A stretch of 12,372 nucleotides of DNA from an uncultured Christensenella sp. Lineage in GTDB: Bacteria; Bacillota; Clostridia; Christensenellales; UBA1242. The first letter of the stretch is position 1. Every line of letters begins with the position of its first letter. The position numbers were made by a program, and so were the translations under genes. Location: NCBI GenBank assembly GCA_948471335.1, contig CAOKRZ010000021.1, positions 1 to 12,372 on the forward strand, in the 5' to 3' direction. This document shows positions 1 through 8,400 of this stretch, piece by piece. The notes under the pieces are model-generated. The model did no database searches. It saw nothing but the letters and a program-made list of their open reading frames with translations, and was not told where the DNA came from.

Positions 1-1254
1 CTTGGCAAGAGTGAACGCTTCTTTATCAACGCATTTAATTGCCTCTTTTGCAGCTTCAAAGTTGCCAGTATGTCCGATCATGTCAGGGTTTGAATAGTTG
101 ACCAAAATGAAATCATATTTCTTTGATTTGATTGCCTCAAGCGTTTTTTCTGTGATCTCAAGCGCTCTCATTTTTGGATATGGAGAGAAGTCGGGTGTGT
201 CAATGCTGTCAATCAAAAAACGATCTTCGCCTTTAAATGGTTTTTCGATCCCTCCATTGAAAAAGAAGGTCACATGCGCGTATTTGGTTGTTTCGGCAAT
301 GTGAAACTGCTTAAGTCCTTTTTTGGAAAGAGTTTCAGAAAGACCAGATTTCACTTGAACCGGTGGATAAATTGTGTTTAGATGTTTCAAGGTTGGAAGG
401 TATTCAGTCATTGGCGTGAAAAGAAAATTCTTAAACTTCTTTGTCTTAAACTCTTTGAAATTTGGGTCGCCGAAAGCGGAAGTTATTTCATGCTCACGGT
501 CACTGCGGTAGTGATAGAAAATCACGCTGTCATTGTCTTTGATCTTTGCATTTTTGTCAATCACAAAAGGCTCAATGACTTCATCGTAAATGCCTGCCGC
601 ATAGCTTTTTTCAACAGCTTCCATTGCGCTTCCAACTTTTTCGCCTTTGCCGTGGACAAGAAGGTTGTAGAGCTTTTCAACTTTTTCATATTGCCCAGCT
701 CGATCAAGAAGCTCGCGGCCAACAAGCGTGCCGATCTTGATGTTTGTTCCGCTTATTTTTTCTTCAGTCATTTTGATGTATTTTGGTGCATCTTTAATTC
801 CTGTGTCTCGTCCGTCAGTAAAAACATGAAGATATATATTTTTAATTTTATATTTCTTGCTGTGGTCGAGAATGGCGAAAAGGTGAGCAATGTCAGCATG
901 TATGCGGCCGTCAGATAATATGCCCATGATGTGAAGGTTGCTTCCATTTTTCTCCGCATGTTTCATTGCCTTTATCAGGGCTTTGTTTTTGAAGAAATTT
1001 CCGTTTGCAATCTCGGTGTCAATAAGTTGTAAGTCTTGAAGAATAACTCTTCCATTGCCAATGGTCAGGTGACCTGTTTCAGAGTTTCCCATAACGCCAG
1101 CTGGCAGTCCGACAGCCTCTCCGCTTGCCTCAAGAGCGGTGTGAGGGAAGTGTTTAAAAAGCTTTTTAAGGTTTGGTGTCCCTGCGCATTTTATTGCATT
1201 TCCTTTCTTTTCTTTGCGTATTCCAAATCCGTCTAAAATAATTAATGTAACCAT
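1..1254 (-). CDS. gpmI: 2,3-bisphosphoglycerate-independent phosphoglycerate mutase, C-terminus cut off by window edge
   Basis: This is a cytoplasmic glycolytic and gluconeogenic enzyme that interconverts 3- and 2-phosphoglycerate through a phosphoserine intermediate with two divalent metal ions (normally Mn). The visible 418 residues start MVTLIILDGFG, with metal ligand D8. The nucleophile is S58 in GNSETGHL. Other family residues seen are H119 (LSDGRIH), R149 and D150 (TDGRD), R180 and R185 (GRELLDR), R250 and R253 (YRSDR), K324 (TKYAHVTFF), and D391 and H395 (NPDMIGHTG). The family is usually about 510 residues, so roughly 90 are missing beyond base 1, including the second metal-binding DH pair. 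The start at 1254 is supported by AGGAG at 1264-1260, five bases upstream. It lies 77 bp downstream of the TtcA-like gene on the same strand and is probably co-transcribed. One oddity is that the GRYYAMDRDKRW-type motif is one residue shorter and reads GRELLDRAGQYEKV. The family assignment is very secure. Confidence 0.96.
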   Translation of the reverse strand, partial: MVTLIILDGFGIRKEKKGNAIKCAGTPNLKKLFKHFPHTALEASGEAVGLPAGVMGNSETGHLTIGNGRVILQDLQLIDTEIANGNFFKNKALIKAMKHAEKNGSNLHIMGILSDGRIHADIAHLFAILDHSKKYKIKNIYLHVFTDGRDTGIKDAPKYIKMTEEKISGTNIKIGTLVGRELLDRAGQYEKVEKLYNLLVHGKGEKVGSAMEAVEKSYAAGIYDEVIEPFVIDKNAKIKDNDSVIFYHYRSDREHEITSAFGDPNFKEFKTKKFKNFLFTPMTEYLPTLKHLNTIYPPVQVKSGLSETLSKKGLKQFHIAETTKYAHVTFFFNGGIEKPFKGEDRFLIDSIDTPDFSPYPKMRALEITEKTLEAIKSKKYDFILVNYSNPDMIGHTGNFEAAKEAIKCVDKEAFTLAK

Positions 1255-1259
1255 TTTTT

Positions 1260-1264
1260 CTCCT
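1260..1264 (-). promoter_or_regulatory. Ribosome binding site of gpmI
   Basis: Read on the minus strand this is AGGAG, five bases before the ATG at 1254. It fixes the start of the phosphoglycerate mutase inside an otherwise almost pure A/T spacer (1255-1331). Confidence 0.8.
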
Positions 1265-1331
1265 ATTTTTTGATTTTTTTATTATTTTTTTAATATTTTT
1301 TTAATTATTTTTCTATTTTTTAATTAATTTT

Positions 1332-2063
1332 TTATTTATTTTCTTTTTTATTATCAATTTTATCAAGCAGGTTATATCGTTCTGTATGAATTAACGCATT
1401 AAATATCTTCTCTTTTGCGTCTTTGTAACTTAGCTCCAATTTCTTTAAAAAGTCTTTTGCTTTTTCTCTTTCTGTATGCTTGTCCGCTGGGCAAATGTTT
1501 TTGACAATTGGATAAGCTTTAGACACCCTTATAATGTCATCTTCATCACAAAATATAAGCGGGCGTATTGCATGGAGGTCCATTCTTGATAGATAACTTA
1601 TTGGCATAAACGAAGAAAGTCGACCTTCAAAAAACAAGCTGATGACAAAAGTCTCAATAAAATCGTCCTTGTGATGCCCAAGAGCGACCTTATTGCATCC
1701 AAGCTGTTTTGCCTTGCTGTTTAAAAGCCCTCTGCGCATATTTGCGCATAAAGAGCAGGGGTTTTTCTCCTTTCTGATGTCAAACACAACTTCAAACACG
1801 TTCGATTTTTCAACAAAAAGTTCAACATCAATGTCTTTACAAAACTTTTCAAGATCTGAATAATCATTTTTGCCATTTGTAAGATCGATTGAAACTGCAA
1901 CAAGAGAAAATTTTTCTTTGCTGAATGATTGATAACGCTTTAACGCATGAAGAAGAGTGAGACTGTCTTTGCCTCCTGAAAGCCCAACACAGATTTTATC
2001 GCCGTTTTCTATGAGGTTATATTTTTCACATGCTTTGCGAAGCACACTTAATATTTTTTGCAT
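1332..2063 (-). CDS. TtcA-family PP-loop ATPase (probable tRNA 2-thiocytidine biosynthesis protein)
   Basis: This is a 243-residue cytoplasmic protein of the N-type ATP pyrophosphatase (PP-loop) superfamily. TtcA enzymes adenylate cytidine 32 of certain tRNAs and replace its oxygen with sulfur, using an Fe-S cluster. Seen here are the PP-loop SGGKDS at residues 29-34, the CSLCANMRRG motif with C103 and C106, GHHKDD at 129-134, IRPLIFCDEDDI around 166-177, and a third cysteine, C191, in NICPADKHTER. C103, C106 and C191 match the three cysteines that hold the cluster in TtcA. E. coli TtcA has CNLC at the third site and is about 311 residues, so this is a shorter variant. The start at 2063 has AAAAGGA upstream and a promoter at a suitable distance. 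It is the first gene of a probable two-gene unit with gpmI. The family is secure. The exact tRNA substrate is inferred, and another PP-loop thiolation role is possible. Confidence 0.85.
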   Translation of the reverse strand: MQKILSVLRKACEKYNLIENGDKICVGLSGGKDSLTLLHALKRYQSFSKEKFSLVAVSIDLTNGKNDYSDLEKFCKDIDVELFVEKSNVFEVVFDIRKEKNPCSLCANMRRGLLNSKAKQLGCNKVALGHHKDDFIETFVISLFFEGRLSSFMPISYLSRMDLHAIRPLIFCDEDDIIRVSKAYPIVKNICPADKHTEREKAKDFLKKLELSYKDAKEKIFNALIHTERYNLLDKIDNKKENK

Positions 2064-2069
2064 AAATTA

Positions 2070-2079
2070 TCCTTTTCTC
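2070..2079 (-). promoter_or_regulatory. Ribosome binding site of the TtcA-family gene
   Basis: Read on the minus strand this is GAGAAAAGGA, ending six bases before the ATG at 2063. It is a reasonable Shine-Dalgarno sequence and supports this start. Confidence 0.65.
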
Positions 2080-2083
2080 AAAA

Positions 2084-2112
2084 ATTATAACAAATATAAT
2101 TAAAAAGTGCAA
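2084..2112 (-). promoter_or_regulatory. Probable sigma-70-type promoter for the TtcA-like/gpmI unit
   Basis: On the minus strand a perfect -10 hexamer TATAAT (2089-2084) lies 17 bp from a weak -35-like TTGCAC (2112-2107). The short distance to the ribosome binding site (2079-2070) gives a leader of about 15-20 nt. The region is so A/T-rich that TATAAT can occur by chance, but the position and spacing fit well. Confidence 0.5.
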
Positions 2113-2227
2113 TTTATTCATAAAAAAATAATAAAAAAATATTTTTTTGAATTTATTTTTTATTTTTTTAATAATTAAAATTCAATTAAAAATCATTTTT
2201 TAAATATTCTATTTACCTTGCAATTAT
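2113..2227. other. Very A/T-rich divergent spacer with A-tracts
   Basis: This stretch between the two divergent promoters contains no recognisable gene. It is dominated by runs of A and T, including a perfect 16-bp palindrome at 2133-2148 (seven A, TA, seven T). Such tracts upstream of a -35 element can act as UP elements or produce intrinsic DNA curvature. I infer a possible promoter-boosting role only from position and composition. Confidence 0.4.
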
Positions 2228-2256
2228 TTGACAATTTTCCCATGTTTTTGTATACT
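2228..2256 (+). promoter_or_regulatory. Near-consensus sigma-70-type promoter of the giant lipoprotein gene
   Basis: A perfect -35 TTGACA (2228-2233) is followed after exactly 17 bp by TATACT (2251-2256), which has one mismatch to TATAAT. Transcription would start near 2263, leaving an untranslated leader of about 80 nt before the ATG at 2344. A/T tracts lie just upstream. This is the strongest promoter match in the window and suggests substantial housekeeping-sigma expression of the giant gene. Confidence 0.8.
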
Positions 2257-2270
2257 TTTTCTAGGACTCG

Positions 2271-2289
2271 GAATTTATGTAATAAATTC
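2271..2289 (+). promoter_or_regulatory. Leader hairpin or dyad 1 near the predicted transcription start
   Basis: GAATTTAT (2271-2278) and ATAAATTC (2282-2289) form a perfect 8-bp inverted repeat around a 3-nt loop. It starts about 8 nt after the expected transcription start. It may be an operator for a repressor or a 5' stabilising hairpin. The stem is A/T-rich and has no U-run, so it is not an intrinsic terminator. Confidence 0.45.
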
Positions 2290-2290
2290 G

Positions 2291-2320
2291 ACAAATTATG
2301 TTTATTATCATGCAATTTGT
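2291..2320 (+). promoter_or_regulatory. Leader hairpin 2, upstream of the ribosome binding site
   Basis: ACAAATTATG (2291-2300) can pair with CAT (2309-2311) and AATTTGT (2314-2320). That is ten base pairs with a GC bulge at 2312-2313 and an 8-nt loop. The Shine-Dalgarno sequence at 2333-2339 stays outside the stem, so this structure would not block translation as drawn. It is A/T-rich and weak, and its function is unknown. Confidence 0.35.
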
Positions 2321-2332
2321 GGGATATTAAAC

Positions 2333-2339
2333 AAGGAGG
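2333..2339 (+). promoter_or_regulatory. Strong ribosome binding site of the giant lipoprotein gene
   Basis: AAGGAGG is followed four bases later by ATG at 2344. This near-perfect anti-SD match fixes the start, and the residues directly after it form a lipoprotein signal peptide. Confidence 0.88.
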
Positions 2340-2343
2340 AAAA

Positions 2344-2412
2344 ATGAATAAGTTTTTGATTGTGCTTTTGGGAATATTTATGCTTAGCGGCGTGATTTTG
2401 CTTTCAGCTTGT
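2344..2412 (+). other. Lipoprotein (SPII) signal peptide of the giant protein
   Basis: Residues 1-23 show a short n-region (MNK), a hydrophobic core of about 17 residues (FLIVLLGIF onward) and the lipobox L20-S21-A22-C23. Cleavage before C23 and diacylglycerol attachment are expected from established knowledge of signal peptidase II substrates. This anchors the N-terminus to the outer face of the cytoplasmic membrane in a Gram-positive cell. Confidence 0.88.
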
Positions 2413-5400
2413 GACAAGGCAAAAGTTACGCTGACTTTAAGCGATACGTACAAAGAAATTGTTGTTCTTGATGAAGATAATATTGAGGACACAATTATCA
2501 CATGCAAAGTTGGCGGGAGCAAAAATGGTCGCGTCAATGTTTCGTCAAGCCAATCGAATGTTGTCACTGCAACTGTTGAATACAATTCTTCAAGCAAAGA
2601 AAATGTAATCACTCTCATTCCTGGTGACACTGAAGGAAGGGCAACAATCAACGTTTCAACTCTTGAACAAAATGTAACACAATCAATCACTGTTTACGTC
2701 CATGGTGAAGTGACTGACATGGAACAAAAAGAAGTGGCATCTAATGCAAAAAGCGATCTCTATGCTGTTAGAGGAGGCGAAGGCGAATTTGTCTCAACAA
2801 CTCTTGATGCAGAAAAACTTATTTCATTCACAACAACCTTAAACACTCAAAGAAAAGATGTCAGCTGGGCAATTGCCGATGAAGATCAAAATGAGTACAT
2901 AAGCCTTGATGGCAACACTTTAAGAATAAGCGGAGAATATAAAAGCCAAGCGGCAGATCCTAAAGTTACATTAATTGCAACTTCAGTTTACAACCCTGAT
3001 ATAACTACAGAGGTTGTTTTATCCATTCTTGACAAGATTGACACAAAAAACGTTGATCTTGGTTTTTCATTTAATAACAACCAATCATTTCAGCCAATAT
3101 TCAACGAAGATGGCTCTTTCAATGAAATTGTTTTGACATCAAACATTCTTGCCAATGAAGAAGAAAAAACTGGTTACATCAATTTTGCTTTCAAAAATGA
3201 CAAAGAGTATGAGATCAATCCACGCATTGACTACAGAAACAATGGCTATGACCTTGGCCTTATCTCAATCCTCAGTGAAGGTGCGGCAACAGAAGTTGGC
3301 GGCAAAACCCAACAGGTCTATAAGGTCGAAGGCAAGGATGACGCAAATGTTACGTCTTGGGTAAGCTTCGAAATCGGCTACGAAAACTTCAATTACAGCG
3401 AATTTACAACTCCATTCAAGGTTTCTTCTTTTGAAAAAATTGACACAATCAAGATTTCAAATGAACAAGGTGATGAAGTTAAGCCAACTGACAATCAAAT
3501 AGTTTATAACAACTATTTTGAAGATCATGAGTTTGGCGCATCATTCAACCTCGCACTTCTTCCAAACACAGTTATTGGTGGGACGGGAAGAGTTCAAATC
3601 AAAATTGACTTTACAAATGCTGGAATTTCTGATCTTGGGGTAAGCCTGAAAGACCTTTTGGAAATCCATTATCAATTGCCAAACGGAAATGCTTCAAAAT
3701 TGAACTTTGAGCAAAATGGGCTCTCTCTCGTTTCGCAAGAATTTGTTGCTTCAAAAATTTTCCTTAAAGCAAATCTGATTGGGATAAATTTGAACAAGAT
3801 TTCAGATGTGAAGCTTTCTGTTGTTTCGCTAGACAATGAAAAGGTCTCTGCGGAAATGAAAGTTGAACTTCAAAGAGCTGCAGATAGGCTTAACTTTGAT
3901 GGCGAAAATGATGTCTACATTTCAAGCTTAGACTCAACTGCCGTTCGCAGAACATTTGCGCTTGAAGGTCAAAGTTCAATCGAAGGCTTGAAAGTTGAAT
4001 ATGAAAACCCTTATGTTGAAATGCCTGTTCTCAGACAAATTTCAAGCACTGCATCTGAAGTTCAATTTGCTGTAGATTTCACTCTTTCAAGTTTCGGACG
4101 AGGACAAACAAGAGAAGGAAGATATAGAATTGTTCACAACAACGGCGTTTCAAGCGAATGGTTTGATTTGGATGTTCTTCTTCCTCTGACTTCAGCCGCG
4201 CTTGTTGTTGACAACATTTCAAGCTTTGATGCTGCAGCTGGATACAAAAATGAGGGTGCTTTGTATGACCAAAGCGGAAATGTAATTGAAGGGGCAACAA
4301 GAGGCTTAAGTTTCATTATGCTTAAAAACCTCGGGGCATTGTCATATCGTATCGTTACAAATGCTGAGCAAGGAGTTTCAAGCGAAGTTGAAACTGAATT
4401 TGCTTTCCTTGATTTCAATGGTGATGCTTCATTTGATTTTGCAACGATCAAGGCTCAAGCACAAAAAGAGAGCAAGGTTGTTTCAATCTCTGGCGATATA
4501 ATCAAACCAATTGCCACAGGCAAGACTTATATGCTTATCAAGTTTAAAGGGAAAAGTCTTGAAGAGGGGAAGGTTAAAGACGTAGAACTTTACAGAATAA
4601 TTGAAATTGAAACATTTATCGCGCCATCAGCGCTTATTCCAAGTGTTTCGGCAGTTGAAGTTTATGCGATGGATGACGAAACTGCTGCAACGGTAACAAT
4701 GAATTTTGCTCAAAGCAATGTGACTTACATAGGTCGTGAGAACTTCACTTTTGGAGGAATTATTCTTGGCGACAAACGAGAAATTTCCTTCGGCTCATAT
4801 AAAATTGACTCAATAATTGCGACTGAGTCGTCATTAACATTCACAATCAAAGGTCTTACAACTTTTGGGCAAGCCCTTGTAAGTGAAAACTTAATGGTTG
4901 CTTATGACTATTTTGATGAAAGCAAAAATGCAAAGGTCTTTATTGAAAGATCAATAAATGTGACAGTTATCAATGCTGAGCGCATTGAATCCTTAAACTG
5001 GGATAACTCAAGTGAAGACGGGATTTACTTTGAAGTCGGCTCGAATGAACCACAAATCTTTGCGGCTTCTTTTGCACCAACAAATGCAAGAGATAACGAA
5101 CTTTATTTCCACGTCGTAAGCGAGTATGGGAATGACCCATTTGTTAAGTTCACAAAAATCGATTCAACAAACTACATGGTGCAGGCAAATGTCTCAACTG
5201 GAAGAAGTGGCTTTGTGTATGTTATGCCAAAGGATGCGTTAAACAATGGAAGCATAACCTATTATGACGAAACATTTAGTGATTCTCTTGATTTTACAAA
5301 CGTGCCATTGAAATCTTTCAATCTTTCACAAATCGGTGCTGAGTTTGAAAACCTTTCTAAGTATTATTTCGTCAACAATCAAGGACAGCCAGTTTATCTT

Positions 5401-8400
5401 GACAAAATCATAATCAAAGTGCCTGCAGTTGTGTCTGACGGGCTTGGATTTGAAACTGCTTACAGAATTTATTCTTCAAATCAATTCGAAAGCATGCAAG
5501 CAAACAAATTCTACACCGTTATGAACAACCTCACTTTCAATAGGACTGCTTTTGAGAACTTCTCTGGTGGCCTTGAAGGCAACTCTTCTGATATCACTCT
5601 CACATTGACAGGCAACAACTTTGCAAAAGAATTAAGCGGACAAATCCGTAACATCACTTTTGCAGGAACAGTTATATCTGGAAGAGGTTTTGTTGCAGAT
5701 GAAAACTCTGGAAAACTTTCAAATGTCACAGTTGACGTATATGTAAATCAAAACACATATTCAAACAGCTTACTCAAAAATGAAAGCGATCATGTCGGAG
5801 GCCTTGTCGGAACTAACTCAGGCACAATCGAAAACTGCGCAGTGCTTGGGCTTTCAATTGAAGGCGGCAACTATGTCGGCGGAATCGCAGGCGAAAATAA
5901 AGGCTCAATCAATGGTTCAAGAGTTGAGTTCTACAACTTCATGGGCGATGTTAACAACACATTCAATGGAACCAACGTTGCAGGACTTGTTGGGGAAAAT
6001 GAAGGAAGCATCACGACAAGCTTTGCTTACAGCTATGCTGATAAAGATGTGCTTATCGGCACAAACAATAAGGCGCTTGTTTATAGGCAAATTTCAGGCT
6101 CAATTGACTTAAGCTTCACAAATATCAGAGTTCCACTTGATGGCATAACTTTACAAAATGGTTATGCTTGGGATAAAAACGAAGACGGCGAACTTGAACT
6201 TAAGTTCTATCAAAATGGCGTTGAGACAATTGAAGGCAATCTTTCAGATGAAATCTTCGTGCTTCAAAGCAGCAGTGGATTCAATGGTGACATCAACAAT
6301 GGACACGCATACCTTAAAGCAATTTCTCAAACTTTGCCTGTGACAGGGTTTGACAATCTCGAACTGCAATCTTTGCAGACAACAAATGGATATCAAAAAA
6401 CTATCAAAGTTTCAAACAATAAAGCTGTAGGAATTTTCTATAACACACGCAGCGCATCATTAAGCGAAAGGGAACAGCGCGATCTTGATGAATATAACAA
6501 AATTTCATTGAAAGACTTTTTGAATTTGGATATAACAAATCTTGTTGTCACAACAAGTGATGCACGCGTTGCTTCAATAAGCGCAGGACAACTCTCTTTC
6601 AAAGGCGAAGGAAAGGCAAATCTTACAATTTATTCAAAACAAGATTATTCAGTGACAAATACAATTGAAATCGTTGTTGTCAAAGCTATTTCAGCACTTA
6701 CTGCGTCATACAACTTCTCAAATGATGTTGTTTCAGTGGCAAATGGCCAAGCGGTTCAACTTCAAAAAGGCAAAAACCTTTCAATGGTGTACAGCTTCGA
6801 GAAAACCTCAGTTCTTCTTGGCACTCAAGCAAGAAAAGTGGATCTTGACATGAATAAAACAACACTCAATGCAGTGACTTTGGTAAATCACAGCATGATA
6901 AGTGACTTTGTTTTGTCGATCAATGAAAGCAGAGATTGGAATGGAGAAAACGTCACAGTTCTTCCAAAGCTTTCAAATATTTCTGAAGAAGAATATCAAA
7001 ATGCAATTGATTCATTATTTGGGCACACATTCCTTCTTACAACTTTTGATGGAGCGTTCTCACTTGAAGTTTCAGAGGATAAACTAAGCATCACTCCTTC
7101 TTCAGTTGGAAGACAAAATGCCACACTTATTACTTCTGACATAAATGATGCAATTGCACCAGAGGTTACATTCAAAAATGGCGCACCTTTGACAACATCA
7201 CCAAATGGTCAAAACAGATGGATTGTTTCTTATGACGGCAAAGATATGTTTGACATGGTTATAAAGCCAAAAACACCAGTTGGGGACAAAATGTTCTCTA
7301 TTGACTTTACAATTGAAATTTCAGTCAATGAGACATATAAATGGTCAGTCAAGGAAGAGCAAGATTTTGTTGTTACGCTTATGTCAAAAACAAAAGTTGC
7401 CAGTGAAACTTTTGAGTTTTCACTTACTCCACAACTTTTCAACAATATTGACGTTGGGGTATATAAGCTTGACACGTTAAGTTCAAGCGGCGGCAAAACA
7501 ATCTATAACACAGAGTCAATCACAACAAGCGTGCTTGCACCAAGCCGCGGAGCAGTGCTTAAAGTCAACATCAATCCTTCTTTTGCAAACTATCATCATA
7601 TGATTATCACTTACAGCGGCGCATCAACTGCCGACGCTGTGAGAATAACAAAGGTTCTTGCAATGAAGGACAACAATGGTCAAGCCAGCCAAACATCATT
7701 CTATAACGATGAGACAATCGGAATCGTTTCAAATATAGGCAACGGGCTTATTGTTACACCAGAAGATAAAGATAAAGCTTATGGAAATATGCTTTTCTAC
7801 ATCTGGGTTAATGGATCAGTTAATGTTGATACAAACCTTGTTTTTGATATAACTTTCTTTGATCATAATGGCGTGCTTATAAGAAGCGTAAGTCACCTTA
7901 TCCATGTTTCGTACATGCAAGATCCTGACATCGTAATTAATGGTCAAAGATACAGCTCTTTCATGGCAAAAGGGCAAACAACAACAGGAAGTCTTTACAT
8001 AGACAGCGATCAAACAGTCAATGCAAGTTCTCTGAAAATTAAACAAGCTGAATCTGGAGTAAGAATTATAGGATTTACTCAAGTGGATTCTGATGTAGCT
8101 GGAAGAAAGCTTTATCAGTTCACACTCTCTGTTGACATCAATGCAAAAGCTTCCGGAGAAAACGACACCTTTGCAATCGAAGCTGAAGTTGTTGGCGACG
8201 GCGAGACAAAAACAGTTTCAAACACAATCAAAATTGTTGATGTTGCAATCAATCCTGATCCAAACACAGTTTCCGTTTTCAAAGCAGAAGACGACATCTA
8301 TCAAGCTTATGTTGGAATGGAAGACACTTTGAAATTTGATTATACTTTCCTTCCAGAAAGCTACCAATATGACTCAAGTGACTCGACGCTTAACGCAATT

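Noticed and set aside
382..918. A 178-codon plus-strand ORF.
   Set aside because: It is antisense to gpmI, whose motifs are clear. The translation has low-complexity Phe/Val-rich content and no recognisable family.
1255..1331. A possible intrinsic terminator between the TtcA-like gene and gpmI.
   Set aside because: The spacer is nearly all A/T with no G/C-containing stem. The T-runs on the plus strand are A-runs in the direction of transcription, so there is no terminator signature.
2298..2330. A 10-codon leader ORF (ATG at 2298, TAA at 2328) just before the ribosome binding site of the giant gene.
   Set aside because: It has no Shine-Dalgarno sequence, no run of one regulatory amino acid, and its length is expected by chance in A/T-rich DNA.
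2263..2343. A metabolite riboswitch in the leader of the giant gene.
   Set aside because: The leader is only about 80 nt, very A/T-rich, and shows no conserved core of any riboswitch class I know.
2193..2690. A 165-codon minus-strand ORF across the promoter region of the giant gene.
   Set aside because: It overlaps the strong plus-strand promoter, ribosome binding site and signal peptide, and its translation looks like an antisense shadow.
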